DNA of 64,000 nucleotides from Oscheius dolichura (lineage: Eukaryota; Nematoda; Chromadorea; Rhabditida; Rhabditidae): NCBI GenBank assembly GCA_932521035.1, contig OW051495.1, positions 3,286,001-3,350,000 on the forward strand, read 5' to 3'. Shown here piece by piece: positions 44,820 through 64,000 of this stretch. The notes under the pieces were generated by a model. It ran no database searches and had not been told where the DNA came from. It saw nothing but the letters and a program-made list of their open reading frames with translations. Numbering within the stretch: the first letter of the stretch is position 1; each line of letters begins with the position of its first letter. The position numbers were made by a program, and so were the translations under genes.

Positions 44820-46566
44820 ATGCGCATTCTCGGCTTCTCGGCTGAGTCACTCGAGGCCGTCATCATCTTAGGATTTGTTTTCGTCGTCTCTATCGGAATA
44901 GGGGCCAACGACTCGCCTACCATATTTGGAACCTCTGTCTCGGCTAGGATTCTCTCCCTGCCCAAGGCATACCTCTTCGCTTCACTGTTCGAGACTCTCG
45001 GCGTCTTCCTCCTAGGTGTGGCCCGATTATTTAGAGAACAACAAAGCTTCCAGGTCATCATGTGCTGGATACGCGAGCCCCACTGCTTCATCTCCCGAAT
45101 TATAACCAGACCGGGGGGATTGAAGTGATGTACGCGGAGATTTCCGTTCTCATAGGCTGTGCCAGTTGGATCATCCTGGCCACGGTGCTGAAGTTGCCGG
45201 TCTCGGCTACCCATTCGATTATTGGAGCGACCATCGGCTCGTCGTTGGCCATCAAGGGGCAGCTCATCATGAAGCCACTCGGTCTGCCCTCTTGTCACTC
45301 TTACCCTTCTCGTTTAGAAATTGTCTGGATCGTGGCTTCTCCTCTCCTGGCCGGCGTCCTTTCCGTCCTCTTCCATCTCATCATTGACTCTTCCAGGAAG
45401 AAGGTGAGCTGGCATGCCTGGTCTGTTCCAATGATTACAGTACCCGAATGGCCACAAGGCCAGCCGGATTGCCGCTCTGCTATTATTCGGAATGTCCACC
45501 AGCCTGTTTGTCTTTTGCCTTGTCTATTGTTTCCCAAAGGGTGAGTTCCCTTATTACCGTAATCCTCTTCCCTAGCCCTCCGCCTCGATCTCTCCTGGTA
45601 CTTCTATCTCCTGGCATCTGTCGTTGTCACTGTATCGGCTGTCTTCCTAAGCGGCCTCTTCATCTACTTGAAGAACAGACGCTACGGTGTCCCGAGTAGG
45701 TTCCCATCCTTTTCAGTTTACTCTGTTCTAAGTTATCAGCAGGGACGAGCAGGATGCCATCCAGCTGGTCTCCATCCAGCCTTTCTCCACCTCGCGACAG
45801 GAGAGTGCTGACTCCCCGGCCAACGTGGAACGATCCAGGCGAAGTATCGTCTCCACTAGACACCTCTCTAACAGGCCCATTCCAGCCGCTTCGATTGTCG
45901 TCCGCCAGCCATCCGGAATGGAAAATCGACGTCTCTTTTCTGTACTTCAGTTGATCACCGCCTGTTTCGAGTCCCTGATCCATGGCGCCTTCGCCTACAG
46001 GTTGGAATAGGGTCCTGTCAAATGACCTAGGTTTAGCAACGTGATGCTTCCCTTGTCCGGCCTCTATTCTATCTACTCCGGTGGCTTGTCCCAGAATATG
46101 CTTTGGTCTGTTGCTTTCGTCCTCCTCATTCATCGTTTCTTCAGGTTTGGAACTCCCGCTCTCGTGGCCTTCGGAATGATTCTCGGCATTTTGGGGATGA
46201 GCACCCGTGTCTATGGTACAGTCGCCGACAAACTCTCGGTCCCTTCCAGGTAGATCGCCCCTTATTTAGAAGAACCCTTCCCAGGCATCTGTCCATCGAA
46301 ATCGGAAATCTTTTGGTTCTAATGGTCAGTTTAAAGACAGGCGTCCCGACCTCTACGACCCTCTGTAAGATCGTCTCCATGGCGGAAGTCGGTCTCTTCA
46401 TGCCTTCATTCAATTGGGGCCCCTTAAAGAGGATTGTTGTCGCCTGGCTCCTGACTATTCCCATCACAGGTAATTCCGTCCCTTTCTCCTCCTCCACCGG
46501 TCAATTCCAGGCCTTATCTCTGCTCTGGCATTGAAGGCCCTGCTCGTCCTCCAGGAGATCCGCTAG
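44820..46566 (+). CDS. PiT (SLC20) paralogue, copy 2, with degenerate second signature
   Basis: Same fold and intron layout as copy 1. The first repeat keeps GANDSPTIFGTSVSA and KLPVSATHSIIGATIG. In the second repeat the position of GGNDVSNA reads GAFAYSNV (ITACFESLIHGAFAYSNVMLP), so the GGND core is gone, although the intron position inside it is conserved and the later segment (KTGVPTSTTLCKIVSM) is recognisable. PiT transport uses both inverted repeats, so this copy may be transport-dead, regulatory or altered in substrate. The frame is open throughout, so it is not an obvious pseudogene. Middle loop Ser/Arg-rich. The start is after TTTTCAG; the end is LLVLQEIR. Confidence 0.85.
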
Positions 46567-47864
46567 CCATCTCCCTTTCGATGCGAACCTCTCTCATATT
46601 TCTGTAAATGTCCGGTGCCAATTGTAAAGAGATAAACGTCATTGTCAGGAGTTCTTGCGTGCCGTCTACATTATGCCGGGTCAGGTGTCTCCGTAGTCAG
46701 TCAAAGTTCTCGCATAAACAATCAGCCGAATCGGAAGTTCCCCCTCAGTTTAAAGGAAAGGAATCCTTCCCGTCTCTTCCTCTCGAGACCCTGAGCAAGA
46801 GCTCCTCCCGGCCGGTAGGCAGTAGTTCCCGCGACCGCTCCTTGAGAGTTGCCTCCTCATCGCGCTGTTTGCTCTCGGGCGCTTCTCGCCGCTGCTCTAC
46901 CAGCTGTCTAGAAGCCAGTTAGAAAGAAGTTAGAAGTAAACGGCTCGCGTGGGAGGAACGGGGGCTCAAGAGCATTTCCTGGAAGATCAGTCTGTCGGGT
47001 CAAGAAAGGGGAGAACAAACACAGATCGCCGCTATCGAGCCGCCGGCAGCCGATCCCCCTGCCGCCATCGGGTCTAGCCCCCTTTGCTCCTCGTTGTATT
47101 ACTCGAGTCGAGACGGGGAGGCTGACTCACTGGGGGAACACTGTGGGAAAAGGGGAGACTCGAAGTTGATACAGTGACGCCGTGTGCCGAAAACAATGGC
47201 TACTCCTCTACCGGAATGGATGGGCAAAGTAAACAGAAGCCGTCGGCCGTTCGAACGATGACAAGGTCCCCAGGTAAATTAGGTGGCCGATACCGTTATC
47301 TCTTTAAAGAGCAGGTTCTTCCCCCTGTTCCACCACTAGATATCCCTAAACTCTTCCAATTTTCCAGCGGCACCAGCTTCTTCCCCTTGCCGCCTCTTTC
47401 CTGGTGTATTTTGATCCCTTCCAAACGAGGAAAAAGTCTGCAGATGAGGCCATCGAGAATGGTTTGCACATAGACAAACAGTGATCGGATCTGGATAGCC
47501 AACAAGAGAAGCGGTCCCCCCGGCCTCCCTAAATGAGCAGGAGAGGAGCTTCCCAGGGGCGGAATAGGACAATGGAACTTCCTCATTACACGATCCCCCG
47601 ATCCCCCCTCGGGGATTTACACCCGCCGGGACGAAAGGGCGACGACGGAGGACGACGACGACAAATCGCGGAAGAAGGCGGAGACCCCGGGACTGTTCGA
47701 CGATACCCGGAGGGACATCCTGGAGGGGACTGCCATCAACTCTCGGGAATATGCCCCCCCTGCTCAGGAGCATCTGGGAGGGATTGGGGGTGGAGACTAG
47801 CGGAGCCGGCGGCCACTCCGCTGTGTATTGATCGCAGCAGCTGCGAATCCATGCTAGCTTCAAA
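46567..47864. other. Intergenic and upstream region of the calcium channel
   Basis: 1.3 kb, GC-rich. A stretch near 47620-47790 reads as acidic, protein-like sequence in one frame and could belong to an alternative first exon, but its start is not visible. Otherwise no gene seen. Confidence 0.35.
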
Positions 47865-57241
<9,377 letters not shown>

Positions 57242-57798
57242 ATACGGGTACTCTTTGCCGGTATTATTAGCTCTTTTATTTCTCATCTTTCAAGTGCCTT
57301 ACTAGGACGTTATTCGGGATGTTTTGTGATGGGTTCCTTTCAAAGCATTTTTCTAGTCACAAACCACCCTGCCATCAATTCTCAAGTTGTGCTCAGTTCC
57401 CTCTCTTACATATTTCTAACTCCTTCCCACATTTTGTAACCATCAGTTTTTTTTCATGTTTTTCATCGTGATTTCAGTTTCAAGTGCCCTTTATTCGTTG
57501 TATGTACCTTCATGGCCTCCTCGATTAACATTTACAGTGCATTTCAAAAACGTTCAGGTGCTATACATTTCCGAAATTATAAATATTATCAAGAAAATTG
57601 TATTCTCTAATTGAATAACAGCTCACCCAAGCCGACATTTCTAGAGGCAGCTATAATACTGGTTTTCTGAACAGGAGCATAAGAAACCTCAAGCAGACTG
57701 ATTTAATAATATAAACAAATGGGTTCTATAGAAATAGTACAGAATGCGCAAATAAAACTTAGGAAATGTCAAAACTATATACAACGTAAAAAACATCC
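57242..57798. other. Convergent 3' region
   Basis: It lies between the calcium-channel stop and the stop of the minus-strand orphan, AT-rich. It holds both 3' UTRs; no gene seen. Confidence 0.4.
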
Positions 57799-58841
57799 TC
57801 ACTCATTGCTGCTGCAAGGGCTGTATAAAACAGAACAACGGCCTAATATTGTGACTTCTTTAGTTCCTTCTTCTGGAAGCTCGATGGTAGTCACATAATG
57901 AATATCTGATGGATCTATGACAGTAACACTTTCTGAACAGAAACCGCTAGAATTCGGACATGTAAGATTGGAATCCTTTGATACAAGATCTATACGAGTT
58001 CGAAAAAAATTAAATAACGAGTTAAACATACTATCTTTGTCGCTATCTACGTTTGTAAAAGAGGAATTTAGCTCTTGTTGCTCAATAGTGAAGGTATCTT
58101 GCTTAACAATATCAGTAATATCCTTAACAGTGGAAACACTATCACCGACAGAGGAAATGGTATCTTCAACATTGGAAATAGTATCCACAACAGTAGAGGT
58201 GGTATGGTCTTCACAAATCGTCGGTGGCTGACTGATACTTACAGTTTTAACCTCCTCTGTAACCTATAATTTATACAGAGTTTTATTCGATCAAAAATGG
58301 TACAACCTTTGCCCCTTCTTCTGAAAGCTCCATGGTAGTAAAATGGTTATCAGACGGATACGTAGGAACATCTTCTGTACAGAAACCACTGGAGTCAGGG
58401 CATGTTGCACAACTAGAATTCCTTGATGCGTGATCTGTAAGTGGTCAATGTTAGCTAAGAAAATCTTACTATGCTTGCAATTATCCACTTTTGTAGAGCT
58501 AAAAGGAGGATTAAATTCATGTTGCTCAACAATAGAGTCGACATGACCTTCACATAGTGCCGATGGCTGACAGACGCTTAAACTTTGTTTCTCCTTTGTA
58601 GCCTGTAATTTTCAAAACAATGCATTGTTTACTGACTTCTAAAGGATAAATCACATTTTGAAGCGAAGTGTTCTCTATATCAGCTGCTCTGGATACTTCA
58701 TACACGTCTCCCCGTTCAGGATCGCAGCAAGCACAACCAAAAAATCCTGAAAATAAGATAGTAACAACGAAATGTGCTTATCCAAAATGAGTTGTTCTGT
58801 ATTGTTAGCGCGAAATAAAGCTTACTTTTCAACTTCCCCAT
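57799..58841 (-). CDS. Putative lipid-anchored protein with two duplicated Cys modules, unrecognised
   Basis: Six exons. The N-terminus MGKLKRFFGCACC has Gly2 and nearby cysteines, a typical dual myristoyl/palmitoyl anchor with basic residues. Two modules of about 90 residues are clearly duplicated: module 1 (VCQPSALCEGH ... CPDSSGFCTED ... HFTTMELSEEGAK) and module 2 (ISQPPTICEDH ... CPNSSGFCSES ... YVTTIELPEEGTK), with equivalent intron positions. Module 2 has an inserted stretch of short Val/Thr repeats (VEDTISSVGDSVSTVKDI), coil-like. There is no known domain and no signal peptide, so the protein should lie on the inner face of a membrane. It is divergent from the DBF4-like gene across 237 bp. 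Confidence 0.6.
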
Positions 58842-58943
58842 ATCTAGAAGAGAAGAAAGTTGCAGAGAGAAGGGCGAAGAGCTCTAGAGAGCAAAGAGGA
58901 TCAATGTTTTGCAGACCGGGAATTTTCCCTGTGAAAATATAAC

Positions 58944-58956
58944 TTGGGCGCGAAAA
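58944..58956 (+). promoter_or_regulatory. E2F-type site in the bidirectional DBF4 promoter
   Basis: TTGGGCGCGAAAA; on the minus strand TTTTCGCGCCCAA contains TTTCGCGC. It lies in the 237-bp gap between the lipid-anchored orphan and the DBF4-like gene, and matches the PCNA-promoter site at 4228 in core and flanks. Confidence 0.6.
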
Positions 58957-59078
58957 GCCTCGAAAAAAAGCAGACACCTCGAAAGGCTATTTCTGCCCAA
59001 TTTACTGCTGACGAACTTGTTTACTATTTATTGGTCTCTTCATTCTCTCCACTCCTAACAAATATTTCTTTTTTGCAG

Positions 59079-60442
59079 ATGGCAAACGAGGGGAATCGAC
59101 CCTCGTTCAATTTTGATATGAAAAAGGTAAGAATAAGTTTGTATATTATCAATTTGTATCACGTTCTATATCTCAGATTTTCATTTTCAGAGATTTATAT
59201 TTGCTATTGAAATTTCGGACCCATATATTCTGCAAGAAGTTTTGAAAATTGCCCAGGAATGCCGAGGAACAATAGTTAAAGTTATTGACAAAAATAGACC
59301 TCCTGATGCACTTATCTCAGACGCTAAACATGCTCCGTATCTACAGCATCATTCATACGAAGAGAATATGAAGGTAATTAAAACTTACTTGATTACATAT
59401 TTACTATAGCACTTACTATGTCTACCTCTAATAGCAAAAGACGCCATACAGCAGAGAGTACCAGTCATCTTCACAGAATCCTTCCTTGAAGCCTGGGAAC
59501 ATCATCTACGAAGCAGAGGGCCTGCCCGAAAAAACGTTAAACGACTTGTAAGTGTAAAGTACTTTTGTAAACTCTTTTCAGCTTTCGAACAGTCAGCAAG
59601 CACCAAGTAGTTCAAGCCCTGCAACCATTAAAAAAAAGGAAAATTCTCTCTCACGTGTAGTTTCTACTGACGTGGTAGTTCGTGATGCTGACCCACAGTA
59701 CGGTGTGATGTATAAGGTTTCTTTTTACAATGAATACATTTATAATTGAGCTTTAGCATATGAAAGAGCCTCCTATTATGCATATAGGGGCTAATTATGG
59801 AATTTCACTTTTCCACCGTGCGGCTCCAGATTTGGAAGCTAAACGGCAAGTTCCACGCAGTTCCATTAATGCTTTTGTTCAGAAAACTAGAACTTGAAAG
59901 AGAAGAAAATGGCGATTATCAATACCAAAACGTCGTACCTACACCCTTCAAAGAGTACGGTAAGGCAAAACCAAGTAAAGCAGTAAATGTGTACTGTGAA
60001 ATTTGTAAGACATCGACATCAAATCTAGCTTCGGTATACATTTATTTTTACCCATCATACTCTTAGCATGTACAATCATCGGAGCACAAAAAACTGACTA
60101 CCGCGCCTGGTTTCTACGATGAGGTCGACGAAATAATGAAAGGATGGAATAATCCTGTATTTGTCAGTTCTTGTTGTTTATTTTACCTGGCTAACATTGC
60201 AGACTCCGAGGGAGAGTGGAGAGCAAAAAGAGGATTTCGCTGATCGGAAAGCACAAATGCATACAGAATTTGAAGAGATGAGATTTCCTAACGATAAAGA
60301 TATATTCGACGATACACCACCTATAGGAGCCAATGATGAAGATGCTGTAATGGTTCCACTCACTGCCACAAATAACAACAATAACGAGGATTTGATGGTG
60401 CCAAAATGTGAAAATGTTAGTTGTTTTTGGATCACTAGATAA
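59079..60442 (+). CDS. DBF4: DBF4-like regulatory subunit of the CDC7 replication kinase
   Basis: It activates CDC7 to fire replication origins. The ATG follows TTTTTTGCAG directly (trans-splice type). The strongest mark is the DBF4 zinc finger (motif C) in VYCEICKTSTSNLASHVQSSEH, split in my reading by an intron after Ser-Asn-Leu-Ala-Ser: spacing C-x2-C-x9-H-x5-H fits the DBF4 CCHH finger exactly. An N-terminal region (FIFAIEISDPYILQEVLKIAQ) could be the BRCT-like motif N. A segment KEPPIMHIGANYGISLFHR may correspond to motif M. Short for the family (about 350 residues). An E2F-type site upstream fits S-phase expression. The last exon may instead splice at 60414 and end a little later. Confidence 0.72.
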
Positions 60443-60653
60443 GGATTTTAGCACTATCCTGGCTGACTGAAAAATTCTCGAATTGACTCCCTTGAAAAAA
60501 GACAAAATGTATTGGTTATTCTTATTTTCATATTTGTTATTTTTTGTTGATTTTCAAATTGTTTTGTTGCAAATAAACGAAAACTAGATTCGAGTACATT
60601 TTAAAATTTATCTAAAATTGGAATACTACGTCTAAACTAAACAACGTCGTCAA

Positions 60654-61762
60654 CTAGTCATCCTGACTACTTAGTTTTGCTTCGTCTTGTTTCTTCAATT
60701 TTTTAACGGCTGACTGTCTCCACCTAATATTTTCTTTTTTCATTAGTTCGTTGACGCGATCATCCCATTCTGCAGCAACACGAAGGTCCTGGCAAATCGA
60801 CCTTTTTACAAAAATTACGGCAAAACCTTTTCATATTCCTTTTTGAACAGCCAATAGGCGTCATTAGCAGATTTATCGACAGCCATTGCGTATAACTGAA
60901 CAACAGCAGCAAGAGTTAGTCTAAAAAATAGATGGACAAAATTAGGTAAACTGACCCGGAGGTGATTCCAAGTCCGCAAGCTTTGGCGCTCCCAATGATA
61001 CCAACAGGAAATGCAAAGACTGCCCCGAACGACGCTGAAAATAGGGATAAAGCTTATCAATTTACTCCGACCTGTGTGCAGTGTGCACGCAAGCGCACCT
61101 GATAAAACTGGAAAATACCAAGATGCGAAACGATTCCTATAAGCAGCAAGATGTGTAGTAGAAAAGCTGAAAAAAAGCATGAAAAAATATCAAATCGACA
61201 TACACAATAAATCCAGCGATAGCAGCAGTTTTGATACCCATAACAAATCCACTTTTAGCGAAACGTATAATGGCATAATCTAATCGTCGTTTCTACAGTT
61301 TTCATTTATACAAAAAAAAGTGATATACTCACAATAGCATCACTTGGACTGAGATATTTTCGGCCGACATTGTTTATCTCATAAGTGTGGACAGCCTGCC
61401 GATAACCAGTTGATCCACCCAGTAAAAATCCGCCGAAAAATGTCATTCGCGCAACCTGCATATTGTTAACCTAGGGTATGCATACAACGCACCCTCTGAA
61501 CAACATCTGTTTCCATACTAGGGTATGCATAAAGTGTTTTGATTCGGTCCCAGCCCGTTGCCTCGGAGTACGAAGTATCATCCTCTAACACTATGGACTA
61601 AACAAATGAAAATAAATAAAATAAGGATAATAAATGTACTGTGCTGGTTGACGGAAGAGGTTCTGCTGGTTCGTTATGCAAAGGCTGCGCTATCAAATTG
61701 TCCTTCGGCTGTGGAATCCAGTACTTCCATGAATACCATCGCGCCTCATTAGTTTCACTCAT
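60654..61762 (-). CDS. TIMMDC1: TIMMDC1-like mitochondrial complex I assembly factor
   Basis: Inner-membrane protein of the Tim17/22/23 superfamily. About seven exons encode about 270 residues: N-terminal soluble part with SEATGWDRIKTLYAYP, then RMTFFGGFLLGGSTGYRQAVHTYEINNV (Gly-rich first Tim17-type helix), YLSPSDAIKRRLDYAIIRFAKSGFVMGIKTA, TTHLAAYRNRFASWYFPV, a Gly-rich later helix (GIIGSAKACGLGITSG), and a Lys-rich C-terminal coil. TIMMDC1 shows the same order (Trp-aromatic N-terminal motif, helix-glycine pairs, charged tail). The identification is by eye. It starts 159 bp downstream of the GTF3C1-like stop on the same strand, with an AATAAA and a GATTCAG acceptor between, so the two may be co-transcribed. 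Confidence 0.65.
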
Positions 61763-61921
61763 AAAAAGCTGGAGGATCTACACGACTTTTGACAGAAGTA
61801 TATGATTTTAGAACAGCGCTGAATCGCAGATATGGGAAGCAAGAAAAGCAATTTATTAATAACAAGGACATAAATCAACAGTTTTAACGTATAAGATACA
61901 ATTTATACAGGAGATCAATTA

Positions 61922-64000
61922 TTATGGATTAACTGGATCTTCCTCCAATATGAAGCGCAGCGCATCTTTCAGATTTTCGTGCGGACTTTCTGGTTCTTCA
62001 TTTGCACAAGTTTCCTCTTCAGCGGAATATTCTTCATCGTGTCGAGTAGTTGAAACCATCGATGAAAGTAGTGATACATCTAAAGACCGAATTCAAAGAA
62101 AACAAATTTAGAGAAAAAAAACCTGTGAACATTCGAGCAAAACGTTCGATGCAGTCAACAGTAGGAATTACATAAACACAACTAATCAAAGGAGCGGTAT
62201 CTGAAAATGATACTGATCTGGCAAAATTAGTTAGACCCCATTCAATAATAGGGTTTATAATGTTTAAAATGTTCTCTTGCGAACACTGCACTAAAGAACT
62301 AACCATCAAACGGAGACAATAATTCCATACTAGGAAACATTTTCTCTTCTACGGATACACAGCCTGTTTTTTCAAGAAGATATACCTGTGAAAAAGTAAC
62401 GATCATATTGATATTTCCGATATTACCAATTCCGTAACGGCAGAAGGTTGCAATGCGAATTCATAGCGAAAACGGAGATCTTTCATAGACAATCCAGCAT
62501 TTGCTACTATGGTGAATAGACAACTTTCAGCCATCCAACGAACAGTAGCCAAGCAGATTTTGCCATTCGGAAGAGTCCATGGTTTAGGAAAGACGATTTT
62601 ATCGTCTACTGTAACACACCAAGCTTCTTTAAAATCACAGGTAATATAGCGGATATCATCAACGCCAACTTCCAGTATCTAAAATATTGTAAGCTATGAG
62701 AACGGCAAGAAAATCACGTACGATCTCGCCGCCTACAAAGTTACCAATAACTTCTTTCACTGTATTTGCCTTCAATTTTGATTGATGCTAAAAATATTGC
62801 AAGATAGTTGTCTTGAAAAATGGAAACTAACCAATATATCATCTAGTTTAATTCCAAAAACACCACTGTCTTTAATAATGTTGTATACTTTTTGCATTGA
62901 TTTTCTCATGGATTCTTTTTTAAATGATTTGATATATATAGTTGGTGTAGATGTATCTGAGGCTTTTTTTTGAGATCTGAAATTCCAGAGAATAAAGTCT
63001 AATAAACATTTAAATGTACTTATCCAGCACTTTAACAAGTTCTTCAGCTTTTGGTAGATCGCTAGGAACTGTATTTATTACATGAGATACCTATATTTCA
63101 TTAATGTCAGATACCAATAGCTTACTTTGACTTTTTCTAAATGAAGATCCGCATTTTCTAAATATCGTATTTGCTTAGTAGAATTTTGAGCGTTTTCAAG
63201 TGTGGCTTCTTCAAAAATTGCCAAAATATTAGGATCAACGAAGACATCCATCTCATTCTGAAACAAACTGAAAATAAACACTTCAGCTTACATTCGACAA
63301 AAAGGAATTGCTAGCAGCAACTATTAATCCGACGTGATCTCCTTTGTAATTGAAGTAACGGGGTTGGCCTTCAAATACTGGAAAAGAACGCAGAATAAGG
63401 TTCGTTTGTTCTATAATATCTGGGTGGAAGCGATGTGCAAAAAAGTGACGGAAGCTGTAATTTTTGTATTACAAAAAATTAAATTGAGAGCATACTAATA
63501 CGACAACACTGCATGATCTTTGGTTATGACCATAAGGTGTGGGTCCATTCTTCTTGTTCTAGAAACAAGCCCATCCGATCGAAGTACCTACATCAGACAA
63601 TTATATATTTGTGAATAAAGACTCGCCTGAAGCGCATCTTGAACAACCGTTGCACTTATTTGATTTAACATCTTTTCGTTCAGAGATTTTTCGCCCCAAT
63701 GCATTAAATGCCCCTGAAAGAGAATAAATAATAACCATATAAATGAGTTCTGAACCAACCAAAAGGGCATTCACAGCAACGCAATGGTGAATATGAGCAA
63801 GACTTCCAGGTGGTCTAGATCTCAGAGGAATAGGATTTGACTGGGTTTGCTCTGGGGATATAACATATTCTCCGTCTATTAAAAATCTATCAAAGACATC
63901 ATCAGATGCCGAGGCATGTGGCATATTTTGATCGTCCCTACTTAATTTGTAAAATATAACAATTTACACTTACAGAAAAAGTAGTCTATTTGCTACACCA
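61922..64000 (-). CDS. GTF3C1: TFIIIC largest-subunit-like protein (GTF3C1), C-terminal part; 5' end outside window
   Basis: RNA polymerase III initiation factor binding the tRNA B box. Exons run leftward from the window edge to the stop at 61922. Visible parts are two winged-helix-like blocks (HWGEKSLNEKMLNQISATVVQDAL, then VLRSDGLVSRTRRMDPHLMVI), a central acidic linker, another winged-helix-like block (KSMQKVYNIIKDSGVFGIKLDDIL) and a C-terminal segment YEFALQPSAVTELVYLLEKTGCV, which resembles the end of human GTF3C1 (LQPVAVLELLQGLE...GC). The end is acidic. The upstream coding part lies beyond base 64000, so this is a partial gene. Identification rests on the C-terminal similarity and is tentative. 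Confidence 0.55.

Noticed and set aside
61470-61535. Direct repeat TAGGGTATGCATA about 43 bp apart
   Set aside because: Two short copies, one in an intron and one in an exon of the TIMMDC1-like gene; too small for a mobile element and could be chance.

Overview
The window is nuclear DNA of a small-genome metazoan, most likely a nematode. Genes are packed tightly on both strands, most introns are only about 35-60 bp with GT...TTTCAG-like ends, and many start codons sit a few bases after a TTTCAG-type acceptor, as expected for spliced-leader trans-splicing. Gene families point the same way: innexin, tandem glucosylceramidases, tandem PiT phosphate transporters, a small SH2-like protein and an L-type calcium channel close to EGL-19. 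The genus cannot be fixed from the sequence alone; a clade I worm (Trichinellida-like) is only a guess from the intron sizes.

Layout. 1-650 (-): 5' part of a receptor with an activin-receptor/Ly6-like ectodomain. 1081-4059 (+): DDX54 RNA helicase. 4484-5478 (+): PCNA with a palindromic E2F site. 6089-12603 (+): a large GDNF-receptor/GAS1-like GPI-type protein, with a BTG/TOB-like gene nested antisense in one intron and a near-perfect long-inverted-repeat TA-target element in another. 14047-16930 (+): a short TRPM-like channel, followed 85 bp later by a Ly6 protein (17016-17436). 18447-22319 (-): two head-to-tail glucosylceramidases 49 bp apart. 23025-24305 (-): an orphan seven-pass protein with a tiny ORF upstream. 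26330-29573 (+): divergent formin. 29756-31280 (-): innexin. 31722-32208 (+): small single-pass protein. 32500-33391 (+): SH2-like protein. 33565-35135 (-): PP1 glycogen-targeting subunit. 36157-38984 (+): unrecognised acidic nuclear protein. 41766-43690 and 44820-46566 (+): two PiT paralogues, the second with a lost signature motif. 47865-57241 (+): L-type voltage-gated calcium channel alpha-1. 57799-58841 (-): lipid-anchored two-module orphan. 59079-60442 (+): DBF4. 60654-61762 (-): TIMMDC1. 61922-64000 (-): C-terminal part of a TFIIIC220/GTF3C1-like protein, continuing past the edge.

Base composition is mosaic. AT-rich blocks (about 0.7-6 kb, 29.5-39 kb, 57.3-64 kb) hold replication, RNA and transcription genes plus the innexin. 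GC-rich blocks (about 6-29.5 and 39-57.2 kb) hold the membrane receptors, channels and transporters. Three 3' ends carry the stop codon inside the AATAAA signal, so UTRs are minimal. Functional links suggested by layout are: PCNA and DBF4 under E2F-type control; TRPM plus Ly6, the two glucosylceramidases, and GTF3C1 plus TIMMDC1 as candidate co-transcribed pairs. All exon structures were read by eye and are approximate unless a junction position is given.
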